This document shows positions 15,145 to 22,172 of a stretch of DNA of 27,675 bases, piece after piece. The first letter of the stretch is position 1, and every line of letters begins with the position of its first letter. The notes under the pieces are model-generated. The model was not told where the DNA came from, made no database searches, and was given only the letters and a program-made list of their open reading frames with translations. The translations under genes and the position numbers were made by a program. The DNA comes from Erythrobacter sp. CCH5-A1 (lineage in GTDB: Bacteria > Pseudomonadota > Alphaproteobacteria > Sphingomonadales > Sphingomonadaceae): contig NZ_LSKQ01000265.1 of assembly GCF_001557115.1 (NCBI RefSeq), positions 1 through 27,675 of the forward strand, read 5' to 3'.

Positions 15145-15272
15145 TGGCCGACATCGCCGCCATCTTTCACTGGCCGCTGTCTGAACTGCAGGCGCTGTCG
15201 ATCGATGACCTGACCGCCTGGCATCGCCGCGCGGTCGAATGGTGGAACCGCCACCAGGCAAGGAAGGACTAG
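15144..15272 (+). CDS. E': gpE' extension (GpE family), expressed by -1 frameshift from E
   Basis: The 42 residues from the ATG that overlaps the E stop (TGATG) read MADIAAIFHWPLSEL...HRRAVEWWNRHQ, the GpE/E' family pattern with the FHWP signature. The frame is exactly -1 relative to E and is open back to the slippery site, so the main product is expected to be the E+E' fusion of about 159 residues. Independent initiation at this ATG is also possible. The C-terminal part should bind tail tube subunits while the E part binds the tape measure. Confidence 0.88.
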   Translation: MADIAAIFHWPLSELQALSIDDLTAWHRRAVEWWNRHQARKD

Positions 15273-15279
15273 ACCAGCG

Positions 15280-17529
15280 ATGTCGAACAAGCTGTCGCTT
15301 ATCGTCAACTTCCTGGGCGTCGATCGGATGTCGGGCGCGCTGCGCTCGATCATCGGGCTGGGTCGCCAGGGCGGTCGGTCGCTGGGCGAGATGCGCGCGG
15401 AAGGGCGCCGGCTTGAAGCCCAGCTGCGCGCGGTCAGGCGGGAAATCGCCGAAGGCACCGGCGACATCGAAGAACTGACCCAGCGCGAACGCGAACTTCG
15501 CGAGGCGATGGCGGGCGTCAATGACGAAATGCGCCGCCGCGCCCGCGAAAACGCGATCAACGCGCGCCGCCAGCAGGATCTGGCGAACGCCCAGGCGCTG
15601 CAGGACAAGGGCAAGGACAACATGACCCAGGGCGCCGCGCTGGCGGCGCCGCTTATCCTGGCGACGAAGGCCGCGGCTGACTTTTCCAGCGGGATGGTCG
15701 ACATCCAGCAGAAGGCCGGCCTGACCAACGCCCAGACCGAACGCCTGGCGCAGAACATCCTGACCCTGTCGAACCGCGCGCGCCAGATGCCCGAAGACAT
15801 GCGCGCGGGGCTCGACCTGCTGCTGTCGAAGGGAATGGCGCTGGATGCCGCCCAGGCCGCGATCGGGCCGGCGGGTCGCATCGCCACCGCCTACAAGGTC
15901 GAAATCCCCGACGCCGCCGGCGCCGCCTATGCCGCGATCAATAACCTGAAGGTTCCGGCCAGCCAGACCGCGCGCATTCTCGACATGATGGCAGCAGCTG
16001 GGAACGAAGGCGCCTTCGAAGTCCGCAACATGGCGCGGCACTTCCCCGCCCTGACCGCGCAAATGCAGGCGCTGGGCGAGGTCGGCGCGCCTGCTGTTGC
16101 CGATCTGTCGGCGGCGCTGCAGGTCGCCATGAACACCGCCGGCAGCGAAGACGAAGCGGCGAACAACATCCAGAACCTGCTGGCGAAGATCAATGCGCCT
16201 GGCACCATCGCCGCCTTCAAGAAGAACTTCGGCGTCGACCTGCCGGCCGCGATGGCGAAGCTGACCGCCGAAGGCTATTCGTCGCTCGAAGCGATCGCGC
16301 TGATCACCCAGAAGGCCACCGGCGGCGACATGAAGCGCCTGGGCTTCGCCTTCGAAGACCAGCAGGCCCGCATGGGCATCATGGCGCTAATCCAGAACCT
16401 GCAGGAATATCGCCGAGTCCGCGAAGCCGCGATGAATTCGGGCGGCACGGTCGACAAGGCCTTCGCCCAGCGCACGGCGCGCGACGCGACCGTCAACTGG
16501 CGCGCCTTCCTCGCCAGCGCCAGCGCGCTCGCCATCACGCTGGGAACCACCCTTCTGCCGGTCGCAACCGAAGCGATGAACATGATCGGCGGTCTGGCGA
16601 ACAGCGTCACCGCCTGGGCGCAGGCAAACCCTGCAGCCGCGGCGACGCTCGTCAAAGCGGTCGCCGCCCTGGCGGTCTTCAAGATCGGGCTGGGCGCGGC
16701 GCAGTTCGCGATCGGCGGTTTCATGAAGCCGCTGGCGAACCTGAACGCCTTCATCGCCCGCATCGGGGGCTGGAAGCATGTCCTGGGGACCGCGAAGGTC
16801 GGGTTCGACATGCTGCGCGTCGGCATCATGTTTCTGGCGAAGGGCGTTCTGCGCGCCGGCGTCATGATGATGGCGAACCCGATCGTTCTCGCAATCACCC
16901 TGATCGTCGTCGCGATCGCGGGCGCCGCCTATCTGATCTATACCCATTGGGACACCATCAAGGCGGCGTTCTGGTCGGCGGTCGCCGCGGTCGGCGGCGC
17001 CCTGGGGCGCATCTGGCAGGTCATCCAGTCAGCCTTCAGCGCCTGGGTCGGGCTTCATGTTCGCGCGATCGAAATCGGGAAGAACATCATTTCCGGCCTG
17101 GTCAGCGGCATCATGTCAGCGCCAGGGCGGGTCTGGGCGGCGCTGAAAAGCATCGTCATGGGCGCCATCGGGAACGTGAAAGGGCTGCTGGGCATCAAGT
17201 CCCCTTCGCGGGTCTTCATGGCGATCGGCGCCCACACCGGCGAAGGGATGGCCATCGGCATCGATCGCCAGCGCAAGCGGGTCGCTGGGGCAGCTGGCGG
17301 GCTCGCGAAGGGCGCAGCTGCAGCTGGCGCGCTCGCCCTCGCCCCGACCGCGCTGGCAGCCCAGCCCGCTGGCGGGATGGGCGCAGGCGGAGCAAGCGCC
17401 GCGCCGATCACCATCAACATCTATCAGCAGCCAGGCGAAGACATGACCGAACTGGCGCGCCGCGTCGGCGAAGAACTGAAGCGCGCTCAGGCCGGCGCCG
17501 CGCGCCGAAGCTATGAGGATTCGAACTGA
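15280..17529 (+). CDS. T: Tail tape measure protein, P2 gpT family
   Basis: A 749-residue tape measure protein; its length sets tail length. Residues 30-110 are a charged coiled coil (EMRAEGRRLEAQLRAVRREIAEG). Residues 125-350 carry the conserved TIGR01760-type region (AADFSSGMVDIQQKAGLTN ... AFEVRNMARHFPALTAQMQALGE). Residues 380-560 hold hydrophobic helices, the clearest at about 531-557 (NPIVLAITLIVVAIAGAAYLIY). The C-terminus has GIKSPSRVF and an Ala/Gly-rich tail. The start ATG follows the E' stop by 7 nt. Confidence 0.94.
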   Translation: MSNKLSLIVNFLGVDRMSGALRSIIGLGRQGGRSLGEMRAEGRRLEAQLRAVRREIAEGTGDIEELTQRERELREAMAGVNDEMRRRARENAINARRQQDLANAQALQDKGKDNMTQGAALAAPLILATKAAADFSSGMVDIQQKAGLTNAQTERLAQNILTLSNRARQMPEDMRAGLDLLLSKGMALDAAQAAIGPAGRIATAYKVEIPDAAGAAYAAINNLKVPASQTARILDMMAAAGNEGAFEVRNMARHFPALTAQMQALGEVGAPAVADLSAALQVAMNTAGSEDEAANNIQNLLAKINAPGTIAAFKKNFGVDLPAAMAKLTAEGYSSLEAIALITQKATGGDMKRLGFAFEDQQARMGIMALIQNLQEYRRVREAAMNSGGTVDKAFAQRTARDATVNWRAFLASASALAITLGTTLLPVATEAMNMIGGLANSVTAWAQANPAAAATLVKAVAALAVFKIGLGAAQFAIGGFMKPLANLNAFIARIGGWKHVLGTAKVGFDMLRVGIMFLAKGVLRAGVMMMANPIVLAITLIVVAIAGAAYLIYTHWDTIKAAFWSAVAAVGGALGRIWQVIQSAFSAWVGLHVRAIEIGKNIISGLVSGIMSAPGRVWAALKSIVMGAIGNVKGLLGIKSPSRVFMAIGAHTGEGMAIGIDRQRKRVAGAAGGLAKGAAAAGALALAPTALAAQPAGGMGAGGASAAPITINIYQQPGEDMTELARRVGEELKRAQAGAARRSYEDSN

Positions 17530-17966
17530 TGGCCAGCAGCCCGCGCGAACTCATGACGCTGGGGATGTTCATCTTCGGGATGGAAAGCGCCCCCTATCAG
17601 GAGCTGCAGCGCGAACGCGAATGGCGCTTCGCGACCAGCGAAAGGCACGGCGCGCGCGATGTCGCGCAGTTCATCGGGCCTGGCGGCGAGCGCATCAGCC
17701 TTAGCGGGCTGCTGGTCCCTGAATTGGGCGCGCGCTATTCGTCGATCGCGACGCTGGCGGCGATGGCCGACACCGGCGACGCCTATCCCCTGATCGATGG
17801 CGGCGGGCTGATCTTCGGGCATTATCGCATCACCCGCATCGACGAATCGCATCAGACTATCATGGCGGGCGGCATCCCGCGCCAGGTCGGGTTCCGCATC
17901 GAACTGGAACGCGACGCGGATGAAGTCGGGCAGACCGTCCGGTCGGGTCGGGTCGCCCTGCCATGA
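17529..17966 (+). CDS. U: Tail protein, P2 gpU family
   Basis: A 145-residue tail protein of the phage P2 gpU family. The N-terminus LMTLGMFIFGMESAPYQELQRE is highly characteristic and is followed by WRFATSERHGARDVAQFIGPGGERISLSG regions (about residues 28-57). It acts at the tail tip with D. Coupled to T by TGATG and to D by ATGA overlaps. Confidence 0.93.
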   Translation: MASSPRELMTLGMFIFGMESAPYQELQREREWRFATSERHGARDVAQFIGPGGERISLSGLLVPELGARYSSIATLAAMADTGDAYPLIDGGGLIFGHYRITRIDESHQTIMAGGIPRQVGFRIELERDADEVGQTVRSGRVALP

Positions 17967-18958
17967 CCGCGCGCAAGGCGGCAATCCAGCTGGCGCTGGA
18001 AGGCGGCGCTGACCTGGCCGACAAAGTCAATCCGCGGCTTGTCAGCCTGTCGCTGACCGAAAAGCGCGAAGGCGAAGCCGACGAATTCGACGTTCGCCTG
18101 CAGAATGCCGATGGCCTGCTGCAGATCCCCGAACCTGGCGCGGTCCTGACCCTGGCAATGGGCTGGACATCGGGCGACGATGTTCCGATCGGCATGGTCG
18201 CGAAAGGCCGCTTCACGGTCGACGAAGTCGGTCAGGAAGGGCCGCCCGATGTCGTCACCTTCAAAGGCCGGTCGGCAGACATGACCGGCCAGCTGCGCCA
18301 GCGGCGAACGAAGACCTGGCGCGATACCACCCTGGGCAGCATCCTGGGCGAGATTGCCGCGCGGCACGGGCGCAGCGCGCGGGTCGAAAGCGGGCTGGCG
18401 AACCTGGCGATCGCGGCGATCGAACAGGAAGGCAAAAGCGACCTGGCCTTCGTCGCCGATCTGGGCCGACGCTATGACGCGGTCGCGACCTGGAAGGATG
18501 GCAGGCTGCTGTTCCTGCCGATCGGCGCGGCGGCGACCGCCAGCGGCCAGCCTCTTGCCACCCTGACCCTGACAAAGCGCGATGTCGGTCGCTGGACCTT
18601 TAGCCAGGCCGAGCGCGATCGGCATGACGGGGCCGAAGCGCAATGGCAGGACCAGGATGAAGGCCGGCGCAAGACCGTGTCGACCGGCGGCGACAATCGG
18701 CGCAGGCTGAAGCGGGTCTATGCCAGCGAAGACGAAGCGCGCCAGGCTGCCGAGGCTGCAAAGAGCCGCGCCGCCCGCGCGCCCTATCGCTTCACCTGCG
18801 ATCTGGCGATCGGCGACCCTGCGCTTCAGCCCGACATGAAGGTCGCGCTGCTGGGCTGGGGCGCGAAGATCGATGGCATCGCCTGGCTGGTCGAAAGCGT
18901 CCGAACCGACTTCGGCGCCCAAGGCCTGCGCCAGTCGATCGAACTGGAAAGCGCCTAG
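17963..18958 (+). CDS. D: Late control / baseplate hub protein, P2 gpD family
   Basis: A 331-residue hub protein (gp27-like). Typical segments: RLVSLSLTEKREGEADEFDVRLQN near residue 30, GWTSGDDVPIGMVAKGRFTVDEV, the RSADMTGQLRQRRTKTW motif and the C-terminal WLVESVRTDFGAQGLRQSIELE. It forms the platform joining the spike V to the tube. It is the last recognisable structural gene of the late block. In P2 the ogr gene follows it; here an accessory cassette follows and ogr lies in the early operon. Confidence 0.93.
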   Translation: MTARKAAIQLALEGGADLADKVNPRLVSLSLTEKREGEADEFDVRLQNADGLLQIPEPGAVLTLAMGWTSGDDVPIGMVAKGRFTVDEVGQEGPPDVVTFKGRSADMTGQLRQRRTKTWRDTTLGSILGEIAARHGRSARVESGLANLAIAAIEQEGKSDLAFVADLGRRYDAVATWKDGRLLFLPIGAAATASGQPLATLTLTKRDVGRWTFSQAERDRHDGAEAQWQDQDEGRRKTVSTGGDNRRRLKRVYASEDEARQAAEAAKSRAARAPYRFTCDLAIGDPALQPDMKVALLGWGAKIDGIAWLVESVRTDFGAQGLRQSIELESA

Positions 18959-18973
18959 CCAGCACCGATTCCC

Positions 18974-18997
18974 TTCCTGTTCCGTTCCTGTTATGCT
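18974..18997 (+). promoter_or_regulatory. Possible promoter for the three-Cys gene, with a direct repeat
   Basis: The 59-bp gap after D holds two copies of TTCCTGTT separated by CCG, running into TGTTATGCT, which fits an extended -10 (TG-N-TATGCT). No good -35 is seen. Transcription would begin about 14 nt before the GTG start. The direct repeat may be a regulator site. This would allow the downstream gene to be expressed apart from late genes; read-through from D is equally possible. Confidence 0.3.
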
Positions 18998-19017
18998 CGC
19001 GAAAAGGGACACACAAA

Positions 19018-19767
19018 GTGGCGCAACAATCGACAATCGAATGGACCGACCTGACCTGGAATCCAGTCGTCGGCTGCAGCATCGAAAGTTCGGGCTGCAC
19101 CAACTGCTACGCGATGCGGATGGCCGCGCGCCTGCAGGCGATGGGCAGCCCGAAATATGAAGGCCTGACCCGCAAGACGAAGCGCGGCGCGGTCTGGACC
19201 GACAAGGTCCGCTGCGATGAAGCGTCGGTCGAAATCCCTTTGACCTGGAAGAAGCCCAGGCGGGTCTTCGTCAATTCGATGTCCGACCTGTTTCATGCCG
19301 ATGTCCCCGAAGCCTTCGTCGCTCGCATCTGGGATGTCATGCGCCGGACCCCCCAGCACCATTATCAGATCCTGACGAAGCGCCCCGCGCGGATGGCCGA
19401 AATCCTGCAGCGCATCGCGCCCGAGCCCCTGCCGAATGTCTGGCTGGGGACCAGCGTCGAAGGGCCGAAGGTCATGGAACGCATCGACCACCTTCGCGAA
19501 GTTCCGGCCAGCATCCGCTTCATTTCCTTCGAACCGCTGATCGCGGCGCTTCCCGATCTGGACCTGGCCGGCATTGATTGGGCCATCGTCGGGGGCGAGA
19601 GCGGGCCCCGCGCTCGCCCGATGGAAGAAGCCTGGGTCGAAGACATCCTGGACAGCTGCCTGGCGGCGGGAACCGCGTTTTTCTTCAAGCAATGGGGCGG
19701 CGTGAACAAGAAGAAGACTGGCCGGCTGCTGAAGGGCCGCACCTATGACGAAATGCCAGCCCTATAG
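19018..19767 (+). CDS. Three-Cys-motif protein, DUF5131 (phage Gp37/Gp68 family)
   Basis: A 249-residue protein. The N-terminus has WTDLTWNPVVGC then SGCTNCYA, giving Cys20-x6-Cys23-type spacing with cysteines at 20, 27 and 30 (C-x6-C-x2-C), a cluster resembling radical-SAM iron-sulfur motifs. Further conserved blocks: VFVNSMSDLFHADVP (about 82-96), ILTKRPARM, VWLGTSVEGP, ISFEPLI and VGGESGPRARPM (about 190-202), all typical of the family. It probably binds an Fe-S cluster; substrate is unknown. The start is GTG with GGGA about 8 nt upstream. It converges on and overlaps the TcmP gene by 6 bp. The pairing of these two families is known from mobile elements. Confidence 0.85.
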   Translation: MAQQSTIEWTDLTWNPVVGCSIESSGCTNCYAMRMAARLQAMGSPKYEGLTRKTKRGAVWTDKVRCDEASVEIPLTWKKPRRVFVNSMSDLFHADVPEAFVARIWDVMRRTPQHHYQILTKRPARMAEILQRIAPEPLPNVWLGTSVEGPKVMERIDHLREVPASIRFISFEPLIAALPDLDLAGIDWAIVGGESGPRARPMEEAWVEDILDSCLAAGTAFFFKQWGGVNKKKTGRLLKGRTYDEMPAL

Positions 19768-20688
19768 GGATGAAATTCCTAGCTTGTAGCGCCTGATCAC
19801 GCCGGTCGCGATCCGATCAATTAGGGCGATCGCGGGCGGCGAAGGCGAATTGCTCATGCAATACAGCAGGAAGAAGTCGTCCATCGTGCCGACCCGAAGG
19901 GGCAGCGGTTCCGATACATATCTGAACAGCCCCTGCAGGCATTGCCGATGGAACGCCGCGACTTCGGTCTTCGACGCGGTCCTGCCGGCGGGACCATCGA
20001 TCAATCCCAGCAGATTATCGGTAGCGGGGGGCTTATAGAATTCGCTCACCCAGTCCGCTGTTCCGAACACTTCGGCAAGGCTCGCCTGTTTGCTCGCATC
20101 GATCTTTTCATAGCGATGGGCCAGCTGGCGCAGCGCGCCGCTTAGATTGGCCAGGAACCAGACATCAGCCTTCCCGCATGCCGCCAGGGCGCGCAGGGTT
20201 TCCCATTGCACCGCCAGACCATAGGGGTCGAGAAAGACCAGCGCGCGCGGACCGCCCAGGCTGAAGCCCGATCGGGTCCAAAGGGGCTTGCGAAATTCAT
20301 CCTGGATGAACTGGTTTCCATCCCCTTCGAAGACGCTCGCGTCGCGGTCTGGGTATCGCTCGACCAGGCGCCGAAGCGAAGCGGCATGGTCGGGCTTGAT
20401 GTCGCCGAAGCGGTAATGGTGGAAGGGCGGCTGCAGGCTTAACGCGCGCGCCGCGCTGCCAGGGAATTCCTGTTCGATCACGCTGGCGGGCTCCAGGTCG
20501 AAGAACGCGCCGACCTTCGTCTTCACCGTCCGCGTCCCTGTTCCCGCGAAGGGGTCAAAATACCAAAGGTCGAACTTCTGCTGGATCGATTGGATGAACC
20601 CGACGCTATAGGCCTGAAGCGCCGCCAGCTTCACTTCGGTCCAGTCGCCACCGAACGAATGTTCGGCCAGCTGCCCCCCTGTTTCCAC
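19762..20688 (-). CDS. tcmP: Three-Cys-motif partner protein TcmP
   Basis: A 308-residue protein with class I methyltransferase-like features: FDPFAGTG at residues 44-51 (SAM-binding motif I), an acidic segment FEGDGNQFI near 120-128, and LDPYG at 153-157 in the place of motif IV. The N-terminal FGGDWTEVKLAALQAYSV is typical of TcmP. TcmP proteins usually neighbour a three-Cys DUF5131 protein; the biochemical role is not established, and nucleic-acid modification or defence is only an inference. GTG start lies 6 nt after the lipoprotein stop, with GAAGGGG upstream. The gene is the last in an apparent repressor-lipoprotein-tcmP operon, so it is probably expressed in lysogens. Local base composition is a little richer in A/T than the tail genes. 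Confidence 0.82.
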   Translation of the reverse strand: METGGQLAEHSFGGDWTEVKLAALQAYSVGFIQSIQQKFDLWYFDPFAGTGTRTVKTKVGAFFDLEPASVIEQEFPGSAARALSLQPPFHHYRFGDIKPDHAASLRRLVERYPDRDASVFEGDGNQFIQDEFRKPLWTRSGFSLGGPRALVFLDPYGLAVQWETLRALAACGKADVWFLANLSGALRQLAHRYEKIDASKQASLAEVFGTADWVSEFYKPPATDNLLGLIDGPAGRTASKTEVAAFHRQCLQGLFRYVSEPLPLRVGTMDDFFLLYCMSNSPSPPAIALIDRIATGVIRRYKLGISSL

Positions 20689-20694
20689 CGCTTG

Positions 20695-21132
20695 CTATGC
20701 CCCTTCGATTGTCACTGTGTCAGCATCGCCGAACATCGCTTCATGCGGGCCGACGCCCAGCTTCATTTCGCCGATCGCGCAGGTCTTCGGGTCGATCTGA
20801 CCGACCGCGGTCATCATTTCAGGGCCAGCGCCGCGGTCGATCTTGAACCGGAAGGCGGCAACCCGCCGCCCCTCGCCATCGGCATCGCGAACGCTGAAGT
20901 CTTCGAAGCTGAAGCTGGGCCAGAACTTTGGGTCGACGCCAGACCGAACGCGGTCGGTCAGCTTCGAAAGGAAGTCTGGGTCGACCGATCGGCAGATGTC
21001 GACCGGCTGTTCGCGCCAAAGGTCCACTTTGCGGATGTCGAAGGTGTCAGGCGATGGCGCTGGGGCTGGGCTTTCCTCGCCAGAAGAACAGGCGGTCAGC
21101 GCCAACAACAGGGGGACGATGGCTTTCTTCAT
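20695..21132 (-). CDS. Putative lipoprotein of the lysogenic operon
   Basis: A 145-residue product beginning MKKAIVPLLLALTACSSG: basic start, hydrophobic core and lipobox LTAC with Cys15. After a Ser/Pro/Ala linker (16-30) the mature domain has two more cysteines (Cys47 in VDICRS, and one in DPKTCAIGEMK) that could pair in the periplasm. Its ATG overlaps the repressor stop, so it is translated with the repressor. Phage lipoproteins made in lysogens can exclude related phages, but no exclusion family was recognised; this role is inference. Confidence 0.7.
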   Translation of the reverse strand: MKKAIVPLLLALTACSSGEESPAPAPSPDTFDIRKVDLWREQPVDICRSVDPDFLSKLTDRVRSGVDPKFWPSFSFEDFSVRDADGEGRRVAAFRFKIDRGAGPEMMTAVGQIDPKTCAIGEMKLGVGPHEAMFGDADTVTIEGA

Positions 21133-21785
21133 ACTTTCCGAACGATAGCGACCACCCGCCCGATTAGGAACAGTTCATCGTCGACCGCGCGGTCTTCAGG
21201 GACAGCTGGGTTATCGGAGAGGATGGCGACGCTGCCATCGGGGCGCGGGCGCAGGCGCTTGACCATCCCGACCCCGCCGAAGCTGAACGCCCAGATCTGG
21301 TCGGCGACGCGAATCGTGTCGACGCTGCGATCTATCAGCATCTGGTCATTCGAACCGATGGTCGGCGCCATGCTGTCGCCCAGACCATCGGCGATCACCA
21401 GGTTTTCCGCCTGCGCTTTCGTGTAGCGCCGGATGAAGGAGAGCGGGAAGGGCTCGCTGCGAACGGTCGCGTCGAAGTCGTCAAGGAAGGTTCCGCCCAT
21501 CCCATAAGCCAGATCGATGACAGGGATTTCGATGATCCGGTCATCGACCGACGCGCGCGGCGCGATCGGCGCGCTGGCCATTGACGGGTCATCGGTTTCG
21601 CCCAGCAGGAATTCTTCGCTGGTCTGAAGATGGCGCGCGATTTCCCGAAGATGTTTCGAGGTTTGGGCGTTGCCGCTGACCAGCTTCCAGACCGTCTGTT
21701 GCGACACCCCGATGCGGCGCGCCAGTTCAGCCTGCGACCAGTCCAGGTCGCGCAGCCTGCCTTCGATTCGGTCCCCGATGCCCAT
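21129..21785 (-). CDS. Prophage repressor, XRE HTH plus S24 (LexA/CI-like) domain
   Basis: A 218-residue CI-type repressor from the chosen start. The N-terminal HTH reads WSQAELARRIGVSQQTVWKLVSG (residues 16-38). The C-terminal S24 domain has GDSMAP with Ser138 and VGMVKRL with Lys176, 38 residues apart as in LexA, so RecA-stimulated self-cleavage and SOS induction are plausible. The cleavage dipeptide was not pinned down (AYGMGG near 93-98 is a candidate). An ATG 19 codons earlier lies inside the -10 of the putative repressor promoter and within the operator, so the later ATG was preferred even though it lacks a clear ribosome site. It should hold the early promoter off by binding the palindrome upstream. 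Confidence 0.88.
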   Translation of the reverse strand: MGIGDRIEGRLRDLDWSQAELARRIGVSQQTVWKLVSGNAQTSKHLREIARHLQTSEEFLLGETDDPSMASAPIAPRASVDDRIIEIPVIDLAYGMGGTFLDDFDATVRSEPFPLSFIRRYTKAQAENLVIADGLGDSMAPTIGSNDQMLIDRSVDTIRVADQIWAFSFGGVGMVKRLRPRPDGSVAILSDNPAVPEDRAVDDELFLIGRVVAIVRKV

Positions 21786-21834
21786 CCCGAAGGGATAGGG
21801 CCGAAACGGGAACGGGGCGCGTAAACTTTGGGTG

Positions 21835-21863
21835 TTGACCATAACAACCTTGGTTGTTATCTG
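21835..21863 (+). promoter_or_regulatory. Early promoter (PR-like) driving cro and the early operon
   Basis: TTGACC (21835-21840), a 17-bp spacer and TATCTG (21858-21863) give a good sigma-70-type promoter. The expected start of transcription falls at or next to the A of the cro ATG at 21870, so the cro message may be leaderless. The spacer is the operator palindrome. Confidence 0.65.
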
Positions 21864-21865
21864 AA
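21838..21865 (-). promoter_or_regulatory. Possible repressor promoter (PRM-like)
   Basis: On the minus strand TTCAGA and TATGGT are 16 bp apart around the same palindrome, giving a weaker divergent promoter that would yield a leader of about 45 nt before the preferred repressor ATG. Its overlap with the operator would permit autoregulation. Both hexamers match consensus at only four of six positions. Confidence 0.4.
21841..21860. promoter_or_regulatory. Operator palindrome of the lysis-lysogeny switch
   Basis: ATAACAACC-TT-GGTTGTTAT is a perfect 9+2+9 palindrome in the gap between the divergent repressor and Cro-like genes. It covers the spacer and part of the -10 of the early promoter. A dimeric HTH repressor bound here would block RNA polymerase. 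No second copy was noticed elsewhere in the window, so the switch may use one operator. Confidence 0.8.
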
Positions 21866-21869
21866 GGTC

Positions 21870-22172
21870 ATGAACAAACTTCTAACGCCCTTCGAAGCCC
21901 TGACCCTCGCGGTCGACAAGGCCGGTTCGCAGGCTGAAATCGCGCGCATCGCCGAAGTCAGCCCGACCGCTGTCTGGAAATGGGTCCAGTCTTCGAAGCG
22001 GGTTCCCGCCGAATTCGTCCTGAAGATCGAAGCGGCGACCGGCGTGTCGCGGCATGATCTGCGCCCCGACATCTATCCGCGCGAAACGATGGTCGACCAG
22101 CGCGCGGGCTCGCGCCTGTTCGGCATCGATCGCGCTGTCGGGTCGTGCCAGCAACGGAGCGCGCAAGCATGA
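21870..22172 (+). CDS. Cro-like regulator, YdaS family
   Basis: A 100-residue HTH protein. Residues 1-65 match the YdaS/Cro type: ALTLAVDKAGSQAEIARIAEVSPTAVWKWVQSSKRVPAEF, then IEAATGVSRHDLRPDIYP. It is divergent from the repressor and is the first early gene, so it should act as Cro, binding the shared operator. The ATG at the end of AAGGTC was chosen; the frame is open upstream only through the promoter. The ribosome site is only 2 nt from the ATG, too close for normal use, which fits leaderless translation. The C-terminal 30 residues are variable. It overlaps the Ogr gene by ATGA. Confidence 0.87.
   Translation: MNKLLTPFEALTLAVDKAGSQAEIARIAEVSPTAVWKWVQSSKRVPAEFVLKIEAATGVSRHDLRPDIYPRETMVDQRAGSRLFGIDRAVGSCQQRSAQA

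Noticed and set aside
21786..21842. Longer repressor reading frame starting at the ATG at 21842
   Set aside because: That ATG lies in the operator and in the -10 of the likely repressor promoter, and the extra residues are unlike HTH repressor N-termini; the later ATG is preferred, though without a clear ribosome site.
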